64,000 bases of DNA from Brachypodium distachyon. Its lineage: Eukaryota; Streptophyta; Magnoliopsida; Poales; Poaceae. The stretch is taken from the NCBI RefSeq assembly GCF_000005505.3, contig NC_016131.3, positions 59,939,355 to 60,003,354 of the forward strand, in the 5' to 3' direction. Both the position numbers and the translations under genes were made by a program. Shown here piece after piece: positions 45,120 to 55,518 of the stretch. How positions within the stretch are numbered: position 1 is the stretch's first letter; every line of letters begins with the position of its first letter. Under the pieces are notes generated by a model. The model was not told where the DNA came from. It was given only the letters and a program-made list of their open reading frames with translations, and did no database searches.

Positions 45120-45236
45120 ATGTTTGACGCAGGGGATCACGGCTCCGTGGTGAAGCGGATGAGGCTTTGCCCTGCGGAGGAGGAGATGGGGATGGAGGTG
45201 GACGTCGCCCCAACCGCCGGTGCCGGCGCCGCCTAG
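45120..45236 (+). other. Short 38-codon ORF in the GC-rich block
   Basis: ATG at 45120 opens MFDAGDHGSVVKRMRLCPAE and closes at 45236. Composition is protein-like, but the frame is short, the region is open in several frames because of high GC, and no family is known. Recorded as a weak possibility only. Confidence 0.15.
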
Positions 45237-45644
45237 CCGCCCAGGCTTGAGCCAGCTTGAGCAAGCCGCGTAGCCAGCCGCCGCCACACCGCGCGTCTGC
45301 TCTCGCCGCGCCGCTCCTCCTGCTCTGATGCGCCGCCGTCGGCTGCTCCTTCCCGAGCCGTTGCCGCCGGCGCCGCTCATCCTCGCCAATCGCCAATCGC
45401 CGCAGCCACACCCCCACTCCACCAAACGAAAAATCCCGAGCCGCACGCACGATCTGAGGGAGCTGGGTTTACCTCCACGGGCAAACCGTCGTTGTAAAGA
45501 AAGAGCGGTAAATTACGTCAGTGAGACGCGGATGGAAAATTAGACGACCGTAACTTGCTCTGGCCCGGCTGGTTACATCTGGTCCGCGGTGAAATCCGGC
45601 TCGTTGGACGGAGCCGGGTGCAGAATAGTTATTCTCCATCCAGG

Positions 45645-45776
45645 GATATAATATATTTTCTATATATAATGTAATATATATATATATATATATTTCATCT
45701 TTCGGGCATTACATAGACATATATAAAAAAGAAAAAATACATATGAAATTTTATTCCACGCTCTTGGTAATCTTCT
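45645..45776. repeat. TA-dinucleotide run next to the nested element
   Basis: TATATATA runs between 45660 and 45695, followed by AT-rich sequence. A matching TA run stands at the left border near 41326-41339. Confidence 0.5.
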
Positions 45777-46049
45777 CTAAGGCTTTGGTATCATGTCTCC
45801 AGTGTACCGATTAACGATCGGAGCACTTTTATGGAGACTTGTACCGTCGGCAGCGAGGGTGGAGGCGGCGAGGGTGGCGGTGGCGACAAAGGTGACGGTG
45901 ACGCACGGCGCTACGACGGGGCCGTAAGAGCTGCTGGAGGCGCCGGCGGTGGAGGAGGCGGTCCGTCGGTACGGACTCTCTCCGTCGAGCTCCCTATTCT
46001 CCGCTTCAATGGAGGAGCACTGGAAAGAGTCCCCAGACCACCGCGCCAT
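45777..46049 (-). CDS. Hypothetical 90-aa protein inside the MULE
   Basis: ATG at 46049 (CGACATGGCG context) opens 90 codons: MARWSGDSFQCSSIEAENRE, a Ser-rich stretch, then a hydrophobic stretch GPVVAPCVTVTFVATATLAA and a polar end. A CCTATATATT box lies about 62 bases upstream, a normal distance for a short leader. The opposite strand is also open (119 codons, Gly-rich from GGC repeats) but has no promoter motif. No domain is recognised. It is head-to-head with the 46.4-kb ORF. Function unknown; captured host sequence and element-specific gene are both possible. Confidence 0.4.
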   Translation of the reverse strand: MARWSGDSFQCSSIEAENRELDGESPYRRTASSTAGASSSSYGPVVAPCVTVTFVATATLAASTLAADGTSLHKSAPIVNRYTGDMIPKP

Positions 46050-46110
46050 GTCGATGGATCTTTGGTATCAGGGAAGAAGGCTAGATGGAAAGGCCGGAAT
46101 GATAGCGCGG

Positions 46111-46120
46111 AATATATAGG
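46111..46120 (-). promoter_or_regulatory. TATA box of the 90-aa ORF
   Basis: CCTATATATT on the minus strand is followed by a C/T-rich leader and the ATG at 46049. Confidence 0.5.
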
Positions 46121-46416
46121 CACAGAGCTCTTTCGAGAGATTTCCGCATGCCTCCGCAAGTTAAGATCCCTATTAATTAAGGAATATTGAAGGCCAGAGG
46201 GCGCATGGGAACACATCAGTTTCCCATGCAAGTCCCTGCAACTGCCCACGCACGCCGGTTTCCCATGCAAGGCCGCCGCGCACGCCTCCGCAAGTCAAAC
46301 CGCTCTGGCGTAGAGTTCCCGAGCATTCATGCAAACCGCTTTCAAAGCCCACCACCCAACACTCATCACCGGAAACCACTCCCCTTCCCCTTACCATCGC
46401 TATTTAACCCGGCGCC

Positions 46417-46965
46417 ATGGAACTACTTCTTTCTATTCTTCTCCTTCTTCTACACATCTTCACCTCTCTCCACTTCTTCTGTGCGGTTAACCGACGGGCA
46501 ATAGTGTTCCAAGGCTGCACCTTCAACCAGCCACCCCTCACGGAGGAGCGGTTGTTCCCACCGGGCGTGCTTGTGGAGCGTACGCTCCAGGTGTGGGCGA
46601 TGTCGCGCAGCAAGAGCCCGATGGCGCTGGTCAGGGACTTCCTCCACACCGGTTTCTTACACTGGGAGGCCGTAGGCCCTCCAATGTACCGCGTGGAGCA
46701 GCTCCGAGAGGATGGCGTCGACACAACCATCCTAGAGCACCTCACCAACAGCCACGACGCCGACTACCTCCTTGGCTGCGTGTACTGGTGTGGATGCGAG
46801 TTTATCGCATTCACGTTGTACAACGTGTACACCAACACGGCGAACACGTTCCCCCACGCCGGTCAGATGCACGGTCTCCCGTACGTCATGCCGGAGGTGG
46901 CGCCTGTGGAGGGACCTGCCGAGCCTGTCGTGGCAGCGGTGGAGGAAGCTGGCGGCCAGGAGTGA
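46417..46965 (+). CDS. Hypothetical 182-aa protein inside the MULE
   Basis: ATG at 46417 in a GCCATGG context opens 182 codons. The first 23 residues are a Leu-rich hydrophobic stretch resembling a signal peptide, but they are encoded by a pyrimidine-rich run. A TATTTAA motif only about 10 bases upstream would place the transcription start downstream of this ATG. If so, the next in-frame ATG (46600, MSRSKSPMALVRDFLH) would give 121 residues. The body is protein-like (FLHWEAVGPPMYRVEQLRED, then TNSHDADYLLGCVYWCGCEF) and ends in an acidic Pro/Val/Glu-rich tail. I do not recognise the family. The codon composition is GC-rich like a host gene. It lies close to the right terminal repeat and head-to-head with the 90-aa ORF. 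Confidence 0.5.
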   Translation: MELLLSILLLLLHIFTSLHFFCAVNRRAIVFQGCTFNQPPLTEERLFPPGVLVERTLQVWAMSRSKSPMALVRDFLHTGFLHWEAVGPPMYRVEQLREDGVDTTILEHLTNSHDADYLLGCVYWCGCEFIAFTLYNVYTNTANTFPHAGQMHGLPYVMPEVAPVEGPAEPVVAAVEEAGGQE

Positions 46966-47469
46966 TCGGCCGCGTCGTTTTATATGAATGTCGTTAATTG
47001 TAATTTTATATGAATGCCGTTAATTGTTAGAATTTGCACTGCATGTTCTATGATGATGAATTGTTCTATGATGATGAACCGCTTTATTGAACTGCCTGTG
47101 ATGTGATCGCTTCCATAATTGTGATTGTAAAGTTTATTTCTGTGCAAAACGAACAAGTGTAGCCTCGGGTGGAATTTGATTTCTTCGATTAGGCTATGTA
47201 GACGTCGGTTCCCTTCGCAAGTCTCGCCGGCGAGCCCACGGAGGCGTATCTGGCGGCCCCGTTGACAGGGCGAGCACGGAGGCGTATTTGGCAGGGGCGG
47301 GGGCGTATTTGGGAAAGGGGTGAGAGAGATAGGCTTCCGTTCGCAAGTCTCGCCAGCGAGCTTACGAAGCCGTATCTGGCGACGCCATTGCCAGGGCGAG
47401 CACGGAGGCGTATTTGGCGGGGGCGGCGGCGTATTTGGGAAAGGGATGAGAGAGATAGGCTTTGGACCC
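46966..47469. repeat. 3' flank and minisatellite-like duplication
   Basis: TTTTATATGAATG followed by CGTTAATTGT occurs twice (about 46978-47028). At 47216-47460 two diverged copies of a unit of about 125 bp follow each other; each contains GCAAGTCTCGCC, GCACGGAGGCGTATTTGGC and GAGAGAGATAGGCTT. Confidence 0.7.
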
Positions 47470-47811
47470 ACCTGTCACTTTTTTTCATCGCCCCACATGT
47501 AAGTTAAGTTGACCGACCCCACCTGTCAGGACGTGGCCCGCATGTAAGGTAACCAGACCTGTTAAGATCTGCCCGCTTGCACTGTCTTCTCGCAGCCCCA
47601 CACGCCAGAAACGCAGCTCCGGGCCCACCTGTCAGCACTCCCCGCGGCCCACTCGTCAGAACCAAACGGTCAAAGGGGCTTGACCGTTAGCAGGTGCTCC
47701 GTGAGGTCATTTGCGAGGAATTGCGAAACGAAGAAGTGTAGCAGCGAGCACTGTTTCTGGCCTCCAGTATAACCGAGTACATCTAAGAAAAGAGGGACAC
47801 AGAGAAAACCC
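47470..47811 (-). repeat. Right terminal inverted repeat of the 10.7-kb MULE
   Basis: Reverse complement of 37093-37427 with small gaps, ending in GAGAAAACCC at 47811. A 13-base stretch around GCGTCC in the left copy is lost in the right copy. Confidence 0.8.
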
Positions 47812-47820
47812 ATTTATAAA
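47812..47820 (+). repeat. Right 9-bp target-site duplication
   Basis: ATTTATAAA follows directly after the AAAACCC terminus and repeats 37084-37092 exactly. Confidence 0.85.
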
Positions 47821-49118
47821 TGGTTAGTCTACATCGATAACTGTCTCATCAAAGACGAGAGAATAATTCGCTTTGTGCTCACCACACAGCTTTGCCAGAT
47901 CATCCTCGAGTACATCTTGCACCGTTGCAGATTGCTGCTTGAAGTTTTTGTGTTGTGTTATTAGTATGGGATATGAAACGCATGAACTTGCTTTTTAACA
48001 AGTTAACTCAGGAAGAGGAAAGACAAACACATACCACCCCTTAAACGGTGAGGTGGTATGAATTTTTTTTCTTCAAAAAGGAGGTTGATATCCCCTGGTC
48101 CAGCATTAGCCATGATCACGTGGAACAAATAAAACTATTGAGAATAGACGACATGCTAGCCACTCGGGGAACAACGGGATTGCGCCAAGTCTTCATTTTT
48201 TAGGGTTTTCTAGGGCATTGGAAAGGCAGGGTAGCAGTTTTGAAATTTAGGAAAGAGGAGAGGAATGGAACTGTCAAGGATAGGGAGTAAACGGAACGAA
48301 TAGCGAATATGAAAGGATATCAGCTAAATATTCTATACCATATTTCATATCGAAAATAAAGGCGGACTGGATAATGTCCGAATATGAATGCAAATGCGAA
48401 TATGGAACAAATACGGAACAGGCATGGTTTAGTAAAAAATTTATGAGGTGCATTGTCGTGTATGATAATAAAAATCAGCGCTTGTTTATCTAGAATTTAG
48501 AAAGTATGGTAGACGTTAAAAGTGAAGGCACATCAAACTAATTATATCATGATCCATGGTAATTAAAGTTAGTACATCACGTGGGTACCTACTACCTTGT
48601 TGGTTGTAAGTACATCAATTAGTCATTGATTATCTAAAAATTAGACAGTACCGTAGATGCTAAATGTACGCGAAAGCACATCAAATTGAATACACCATGA
48701 TCTATCGTAATGAAAGTTAGAACATCACATCAATACTTAATACCTCTTCCGGTTGTACATCCTAGTACACAACAAATACATCACGGTACATGTCAAGTAC
48801 ACTAGGATAGATGGCAATATATCGTCCATGTCAATATTCATGGACGCCGACGTCGAGGTGGAGGAGGCCAGGAAGGCGGGACAGCACCAGCGGGAGTAGG
48901 TCGGAGAGGTCGAGCCCGGCAACGTCGATTCCGAGATGGTGCCGTGGGAGCCGCAGGTGTCCCCGGCCGCTACTCGTCTCTTGTCCATTGAAGCGAACTT
49001 GATAATTAATAGAGGACTAGCAAAAGACCCGTGCGTTACTATTGAAAAATGAGAAATGTATTAAGATACCAATTTTAAAGTTCGACGTTTCATGAACACA
49101 TATGTCTAGAACGATTAT
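47821..49118. other. Repeat-rich spacer
   Basis: No gene. Two related copies of about 130 bp (48485-48616 and 48630-48762) share AGCACATCAAA-type and GTAGTACATCA-like words. A short GC-rich stretch at 48840-48990 is open on both strands but not recognisable. Confidence 0.4.
48485..48765 (+). repeat. Diverged tandem duplication, unit about 145 bp
   Basis: Copy 1 (TTATCTAGAATTTAGAAAGT) and copy 2 (TTATCTAAAAATTAGACAGT) align over about 130 bases, both ending in GGTTGTA-GTACATC. Confidence 0.65.
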
Positions 49119-49337
49119 GGCCCCCTTCTTTTCAGCTTCCAGGACGGGCTTCTTGGAGAAGTTGCTCTCCCCAAGCTTCTGGGAGAAGCCGCCCTAAATT
49201 TTTTACTAAGTTTCTAGATTAGGTTAGGCTAACCTAATTTGGAGGCCTAACAAAATTTCACATGCGGCTTCTCCAGGAAACTGTGTGAGAGCAGCTTCTC
49301 GAAGAAGCCCATCCTAGAAACTGAAAAGAAGGGGGCC
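49119..49337. mobile_element. Foldback MITE with GGCCCCCTTCTTTTCAG ends
   Basis: GGCCCCCTTCTTTTCAGCTT at the left matches the reverse complement of CTGAAAAGAAGGGGGCC at the right. Inner blocks GGGCTTCTTGGAGAAG and CTTCTCGAAGAAGCCC continue the symmetry. The flanks TAT and TAC are nearly a 3-bp duplication, which would suit a Tourist-type element. No ORF. Confidence 0.65.
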
Positions 49338-50599
49338 TACATTGTGTTTATCGGCTGTGAGACTGTCCTCTGGTAACTGCCCACCCCATCTCTCTGACAC
49401 TCTCCCATGCAAGGCCCATCTCCTGGCTGAGTGCTGCGCAACCTAGAACCTAATTTTTTTGCTAAGTTTCCTTTGAAAAACTGCTGCCATTAATGCTCGG
49501 CAAGACCCCTCTAACCCTTTTGGTATCGAGAAGAGGAGGTTGGTTTGGTGATGGATGCTTTTTGGGATCATGGGGGGGAGGTTGGTTTGGAGATGGATGC
49601 GATCTGATCCAGGAGGGGTGGAGGAGGCACCCCGCGTGTGCGTAGGTGGGACTGTTTTTTTTATCCAGAGAAAAGAACCAGACTAAACGAGCTCGTTGAG
49701 GGAAATAGAGAATGGACGACAGCGGGTGGCGAGAGGCATGAATGCGGTCTGGCGGAGGAGAGGCGCCGGTCGGCGGGGGGAGGTGGCGCCAGAACAGGCC
49801 GGCGAGGGGTGATGCGGCGAGAGCTCAGTCTGGTGGCCAACGTGGGAGATGAGGCAGCGGCGGAGACGATGAGGAGGTGGTGGGGCGGAGGAAGAGGGAG
49901 GGAGATGGCTGGGGAGGCAAGTCGGGAAAGGGTTCCAGGAGGCTTGCAGGATCGATGTCTGTCATATTTTTGTTCGGGCTGAGTTTTGGTCGTGCGCGGT
50001 GGCATATCCATAATTTTGGTGAAGTGACATACGGCGACGACGTCCGTACCATCACCACCAACGATAATTTAATATATTGATATAGATACACATGACACGA
50101 TTAATACGGGCAAGCTAACCGCTCTCGTATTAATGGACAGGACTCCAAGCGGCGTTCCCCGCGTAACAACGGTGCCCGCGTACATATGCCTCGCACGCGT
50201 GTGCCCCCGAGCCAACCCCCAAGGACGTCCCGGCCACAGCCCAAACATGGAAATAGCTGGGCCAAACATGGCCTGGTCTTTCCGCAAGTCCGATCGGCAA
50301 GTAGCAGCAGGGTCTTCACGGTTGAGTAACCAGCTTTTGGCTGATGTGGCACTTGTGACTAAGCATTAATAAGCTTTAACCACATCACTTTGAATAACAA
50401 CATAAACGAGTCCATTTTGTACAAATTAGATCCTGACGAAAATAAAAATAACATGTGTCACAAGTCATATTTGTCGGTTTATTTGTATTTGTTTCACTGG
50501 TTTATATATGCGTACTCACACCAAACTAATTGCGACCTAGTTATCGGTTATCCGTAGCTATTTGCAATGTTAACTGTGTCTGCATGCCAGATTATTCAC
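49338..50599. other. Intergenic, no gene seen
   Basis: Positions 49630-49980 are GC-rich and open on both strands (GGTGGCGGGAG-like purine sequence) but low in complexity. GGTTGGTTTGG-GATGGATGC occurs twice near 49540 and 49580. Nothing is assignable. Confidence 0.35.
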
Positions 50600-52370
50600 A
50601 TCTACTGCTCGGCTTATCCATGAGAATTAGGACCAAGCGACATGGCAACTAGGACCAACTAGGTAGTACACGACATTGATCAGACAACATGACAACGATG
50701 ACCCAACATTATGGTAACTATTATTATGACTAGACAACATGGCAACTATACCCAACATCATGACAGTTATGACCAGACAACATGGCAACCATAACCCAAC
50801 ATCATCGCGATTACGAACAAATAACATGGCATCCATAACCTGACAATTATGACCAGACAACATGTCAACTATATCAAACATCCTGGCAACTAATACCAGA
50901 CAACATGGTAAGTACTGCACGGCATGCCAACATGGTAAGTACCAGACATAATATTTAGTATTGCACGGCATGCCAACTATGACTCAAGATTATGGCAATC
51001 ATGACTAGACAAACATGGCAACTAGAACCTACAACATTACTACCGGGTAGTACATGACATGCTAGTTACTATTGCATGACAAGGCAACTATGACCTAAAA
51101 TCATGGCAATTATGACCAAACAACATGACAAACATAACCCAACATCATAACGATTATGAACAGACAACTTTTCATCCATAACATAACATCATGGCAATTA
51201 TGACCAGACAACATGTCAAGTAAGAGTAAACATCATGACAACTAGGACTAGACAACATGGTAAGTAGATAATACATGACATAATGTATTTAGTATTGCAC
51301 GGCATGGCAACTATGACCCAAGATCATGACAATTATGAGCAGATAACATGGCAACTAGAACCGTACAACATGGCAATTAGGTAGTACATGACATGCTAGT
51401 TAGTATTGCACGTCATGTCAATTATGACCCAAGATCATGATAATTATGACCAGACAACATGACAACTAAGACCATACGACATGGCAACTATGACCAAACA
51501 TCATTTCAACTATGACCAAACAACATGGCAATGAGAACCAGACAACATGACAAGTAGATAATGCATGACATAATAGTTAGTATTGCACGACATGGCAATT
51601 ATGACTCAAGATCATGTCAATCATGACTCGACAACATGACATTAGGACCGTACAACATGACTACCAGCTAATACATGACATGGTAGTTAGTATTGCACGG
51701 GATGACAACTATGACACAAGATCATGGCAATTATGACCAGACAACATGGCAACTAGGTACTACATGACATGCTAGTTAGTATTGCACGGGATGTGGCAAC
51801 TATAACCCACTAACATGACAATTATGACCATACAACATGGCAACTAAGACCGTACAACATGGCAACTAGGTAGTACATGACATGCTAGTTATTATTGCAC
51901 GACATGGATCTATGACCCAAGATCATGGCAATTATGACCAAACAACATGAAAACCATAACCCAACATCATAACGATTATGAACAAACAACTTACATGACA
52001 TGCTAGTTAGTATTGCACGGGATGTCAATTATAACCCAAGATCATGATAATTATGACCATACAACATGACAACTAAGACCGTACAACATGGCAACTAGGT
52101 AGTACATGACATGCTAGTTAGTAATGCACGGCAAGGCAATTATGACCCAAGACCATGCCAATTATAAGTAGACAGTATGGCAACTAAGACCTCACAACAT
52201 GGCAAATACTTAGTTGGGGTGGAGTTAGTAATGCACGACATGGCAACTACGACCAAAAGACATGGTAAGTAGGTATTACATGACATGAAAAATTCAGTAA
52301 TGCACGAATTGCCAAATAATATGGCAAGTAAAAGACCAAACAACACGGTAAACAAATTCAACTAATTGAT
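50600..52370 (+). repeat. Degenerate tandem-repeat array, CATGGCAACTA-type
   Basis: About 1.75 kb of short variants of ACATGGCAACTA, ATTATGACCAGACAACAT and TAGTACATGACATGCTAGTT, combined in blocks of 30-40 bases and in a higher-order unit of about 150-200 bases (for example the repeated GACATGCTAGTTAGTATTGC at about 51390, 51770 and 52000). No coding. Such arrays occur in subterminal parts of large grass DNA transposons. Confidence 0.85.
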
Positions 52371-54378
52371 TAATGACCCTTAGTAAAACAACAAGACTAA
52401 ATCAAGCTGCAATTATTTTCACCGGCCGGTACACTTGATGGAATGTGGGTGTTAACTAATACTCGCCTTAATGCAATCGCACGCTAGCACAGTAGCACCC
52501 ACAAGCACGTACTTGGAGATACTTTTGCATATCCAACTGATGGACTCTAATTGGAGAAGTACTCACTGCAATGAAAGCCCGTCCCTTGTTGCCTCCTACC
52601 CTCGCGCTCTGCACATCGCCTCCCTCCTCCCTCCTAGCACTGCTCCTTGCTGCAGCCCCATACACGCCCCTGCCGGCACTGTTGTGACTGTGGTGCCCAT
52701 AGTCGAGGACGAACAGAGGATGCCGCACCCGCTACTCCGCGGCCACAGGCCGCGTCCGTTCCGACCCTTTGTTGTAGCCACGCCCTTCTCGGCCACCACT
52801 CCGCGTCATGCTCTCTCGCGATCCTTGCTCCGCCGTCGTGGCTCGCGCCCTGCTCAGCCGCCACAGCCCGCATCTTGCACTGCCACACTCCCGCGCGAGC
52901 TCCGCCTCTCCGTTGCGGCCGTGCTTCTCCACCGCGGCCATGGCCAGTTCGGGATTCTGGGGCCGCACCTGCGCCCTGCTTCAATCGGGAGAAGAGATCG
53001 GGATAACTACCTCGGAAGGAGAAAAATGCAGTAAGAGAAAGAAAGGGAGAGGGTATGGAGAGGAGTATAGAAAATGAGAGAGGGAGGGATAGGGACTCGG
53101 GAGGGGATAGATCGCACGGACAAGAGAGCGTCGTACGCTAAGACCAAGTGGGGCACGTTTCCCACTTAGAATCTCCGCATATTAATACAGGCAGGCATTT
53201 AGCCGCTCGCTACAGAGGTATTGTATGATCGCCTTTGTTTCACTAGCTAACACACGATTAATCCATGCAAGCTAGCTAGCTGCTCTCAGATCTGATCAAG
53301 AAGCAAATCCAGGATGGGGCTAAAGTAGCTCGATCGGCCGCTCACGGACTCCTCCTGGTGCCGACCAGAACGGCGAGGAAAATGGGGCCGGGGAGAGAAG
53401 ACAGTAGGGCGCCTCCAGCGTTGGTGAGAAATACTCGCAGATATCCTTCTGCTGCACGGCGGCAGTGGCGGCGGGCTCCTGCACCGGCGAGGAACCCTAG
53501 CTTTTGGCCAGGAAAGAGACGACGATAGAGAGAGGAACGCAGGCCTCGCCGCCTGGGTCAGAGAGATCGATGGGATGAGGAGAGAGAGGAACTAAAGGCT
53601 AATGAGATGACAAAGAAATTAAAAAAAGAAAGGTGGACACGTGGTTGGTAAATATGATGGGTGTAGATGTCATGGATGGTACTGGGATGTTTGGCCAGGG
53701 CCCTTGTCTCCTGAGTGCCTTGCTTGCGTGGCCTATGAGCCAGCCTGTGCGAATGACATCATATGGTGGCACGCGGATTTGGTACAATTCATCGAATATG
53801 CGGAATCGAGAAAGAACATCAAGACAGGAAAGGCTAATAGTTCAATCTCGTGTTGAGCCATTCTATCCGTACAAAAGCCATTTTTTTTTCGAGATCACGT
53901 ACAGAAGCCATCTGTATGAATGAGAACTATTTTTTTATTATTTTTTGAGGGAAATGATTAACATTTTTTTTGAGAATGAGGGAAATGATTACCAGCTACT
54001 CGCTCCAGTCGGCCTTAACCACTCAGTCCTAGATCACGGGTCGATAGAGGTTCCCATTCTTGGTCCGTCAGGTCGTCGTGGGTCGTCCGGATCCTTGACA
54101 TTTTCCCCTTCATCACCGACGGTTTGCCCAAGTGAACGCAGAAGGAGATCGTGTGTGCATATCTTCAAAGTTCTCCCATGTTGGTACTAGCTTCTTGGGC
54201 AGACTTTGACATTGAACGAGGATCTTGGTAATTATCTTTCACCTTGTTGCACCATGCACCGGAGTACTAATGTTCATTTGGCCAGGTGAATGTACTAATA
54301 TTCATCCATCAATTAATTGGATTATTGAACAAACAAATTAATCAGAAGGATATGAACAGATTAGTAGGAGTAGTAACA
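52371..54378. other. Spacer with a GC-rich block, no supported gene
   Basis: Positions 52560-53000 are GC-rich and open in four frames with Pro/Ser/Arg/Ala-rich readings, typical of GC-driven false frames. At 53641-53850 a plus-strand frame reads NDIIWWHADLVQFIEYAES, protein-like but unassigned. The rest holds nothing. Confidence 0.35.
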
Positions 54379-54675
54379 TGTGTGTGTACCGAGGATGTGC
54401 TGGCCGACGATATTGGAGAAGGCAGTGTAGAGGTCGACGATGTGGACATTGTCCATGCCGCCGAGCTTATTGAGAAGCTTGTTGTTGTGGACGTTCACGC
54501 CCATGTTGGGTAAGTCGGTGCACTTGTGCAGTTGCTCCGCCTCGCCTGCCACGACTTGCCCCCAAGAGGGTGAAGCTTGTTTACGAGGATCTTGTTGATA
54601 CCGAGGTCCTGCGGCCTCTTCACATTCGCCGCTATCTCCGTCGTCACGTTCCCGATAAAAGCAATGATCTCATAT
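54379..54675 (-). pseudogene. GDSL esterase/lipase exon fragment with a frameshift
   Basis: On the minus strand one frame reads AFIGNVTTEIAANVKRPQDL, then ILVNKLHPLGG. The continuation HNNKLLNKLGGMDNVHIVDL followed by YTAFSNIV is in a different frame, with the switch near 54525-54540. These are block II/III regions of the plant GDSL esterase group (normally LHPLGC and VDLYTAFSNIV). The cysteine after LHPLG is replaced by Gly. The catalytic GDS motif and the C-terminal D-x-x-H block are not found nearby. This is a dead fragment. Confidence 0.7.
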
Positions 54676-55518
54676 GCAAGAGATCATAAATTTTTTTAAA
54701 TAATCTGCAAAGGCCATGTCTCTGCGAGATGCAACTTCTCGCCCTCTTATAGTGTAATACAAACTCACATACCATTTATGTCCATGTACGATTGTTCATT
54801 ACTACCTCAACTGTCTTTCCTTTACCTGCATTTTGTGTTGTCTACTTAACGATAGTAGATATAGGTTGTATCTTAATTGTCTTTCGTTTAACCGTGTTTT
54901 GTGTCATGTTAATTAAGGTAGTAGATATAGGTTGTAGTGAGTTGAGATTTTAATTAATTATCTTTCAGATTTTGTAGTTTTAGATGATGATGTCAGATTT
55001 TGTTGTAGTGAAATACAGCCGAAAAAAATAGATTCCATTTTTTTAGTGCTTGATGTTTGATTTATACTCATTGGTGTATCACCTTTGCATGAATTGTTAG
55101 CATTATTTCTTGACATGTGAAATCATTTCACAAAGTTTCACCGTGGAATGACTAATCTGATTGACTCATTATTAGTTTCTTATTTGTATTTGTGGCTATA
55201 CACAAGAGAAAAACTACATACACAACATATATGTATTATTTGATACTTCTTGTACTATTGTTAATGTAACAATATCTTTGTTGAGAAGAGTCTCGCTTAT
55301 AATGCCAAATATTTACTTGATCTTTTTTGGTGTAGTGTAAGTACAGAGATGTTTCTAGAAGATATATTTACATTTATAAATATCTGAGTTGATAATCCAG
55401 CTCTGTGTGTTATTTCTCTGTATGAAATATTGGATATTCAAAAGATATTTGGCACAAAATCATCACAAATATACATATTGATCTTGGCCGATGCATTCTC
55501 AAATAATGTAACTACGTA
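54676..55518. other. AT-rich intergenic, no gene seen
   Basis: Two direct phrases around GTAGTAGATATAGGTTGTA (about 54855 and 54919) mark a short duplication. Otherwise featureless. Confidence 0.35.

Larger units (their letters stand above)
41342..45644. mobile_element. Nested element bounded by imperfect inverted repeats
   Basis: The left end has CCCTGGGTGGTGCAGAATAT followed by TATTCTGCACCCG. The right end, read in reverse, has CCCTGGATGGAGAATAACTA followed by TTCTGCACCCGG. Both sit in AT dinucleotide runs, which hides any target duplication. The 4.3 kb inside is AT-rich with a GC-rich block at 45.0-45.5 kb and gene-like pieces, as if it had captured a genomic segment. The exact ends are approximate. 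Confidence 0.45.
37093..47811. mobile_element. Mutator-like element (MULE), 10.7 kb, non-autonomous
   Basis: The left end GGGTTTTTTATTTCTGTGCC and the reverse complement of the right end (GGGTTTTCTCTGTGTCCC) begin long terminal inverted repeats. These share exact stretches such as CACGGAGCACCTGCTAACGG, TTTCTGGCGTGTGGGGCTGC and TTACATGCGGGCCACGTCC. An exact 9-bp direct duplication ATTTATAAA flanks the termini, the diagnostic target size for Mutator elements. Inside are a broken DUF4283-like gene, a tandem pair of 0.7-kb repeats, a nested inverted-repeat element, and two small divergent ORFs. No mudrA/MULE transposase is recognisable, so mobility would depend on an autonomous relative. Known family features: long inverted repeats and capture of host sequence. 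Confidence 0.85.

Noticed and set aside
44938..45450. 170-codon minus-strand frame in the GC-rich block
   Set aside because: Begins with GTG; Arg/Pro/Ser-rich reading typical of GC-rich leader DNA; several competing frames.
50600..52370. Interpreting the tandem array as a protein-coding repeat
   Set aside because: All frames contain frequent stops and the unit length is not a stable multiple of three.
52468..53034. 187-codon plus-strand frame and its antisense counterparts
   Set aside because: Four overlapping frames are open with low-complexity content; no domain.
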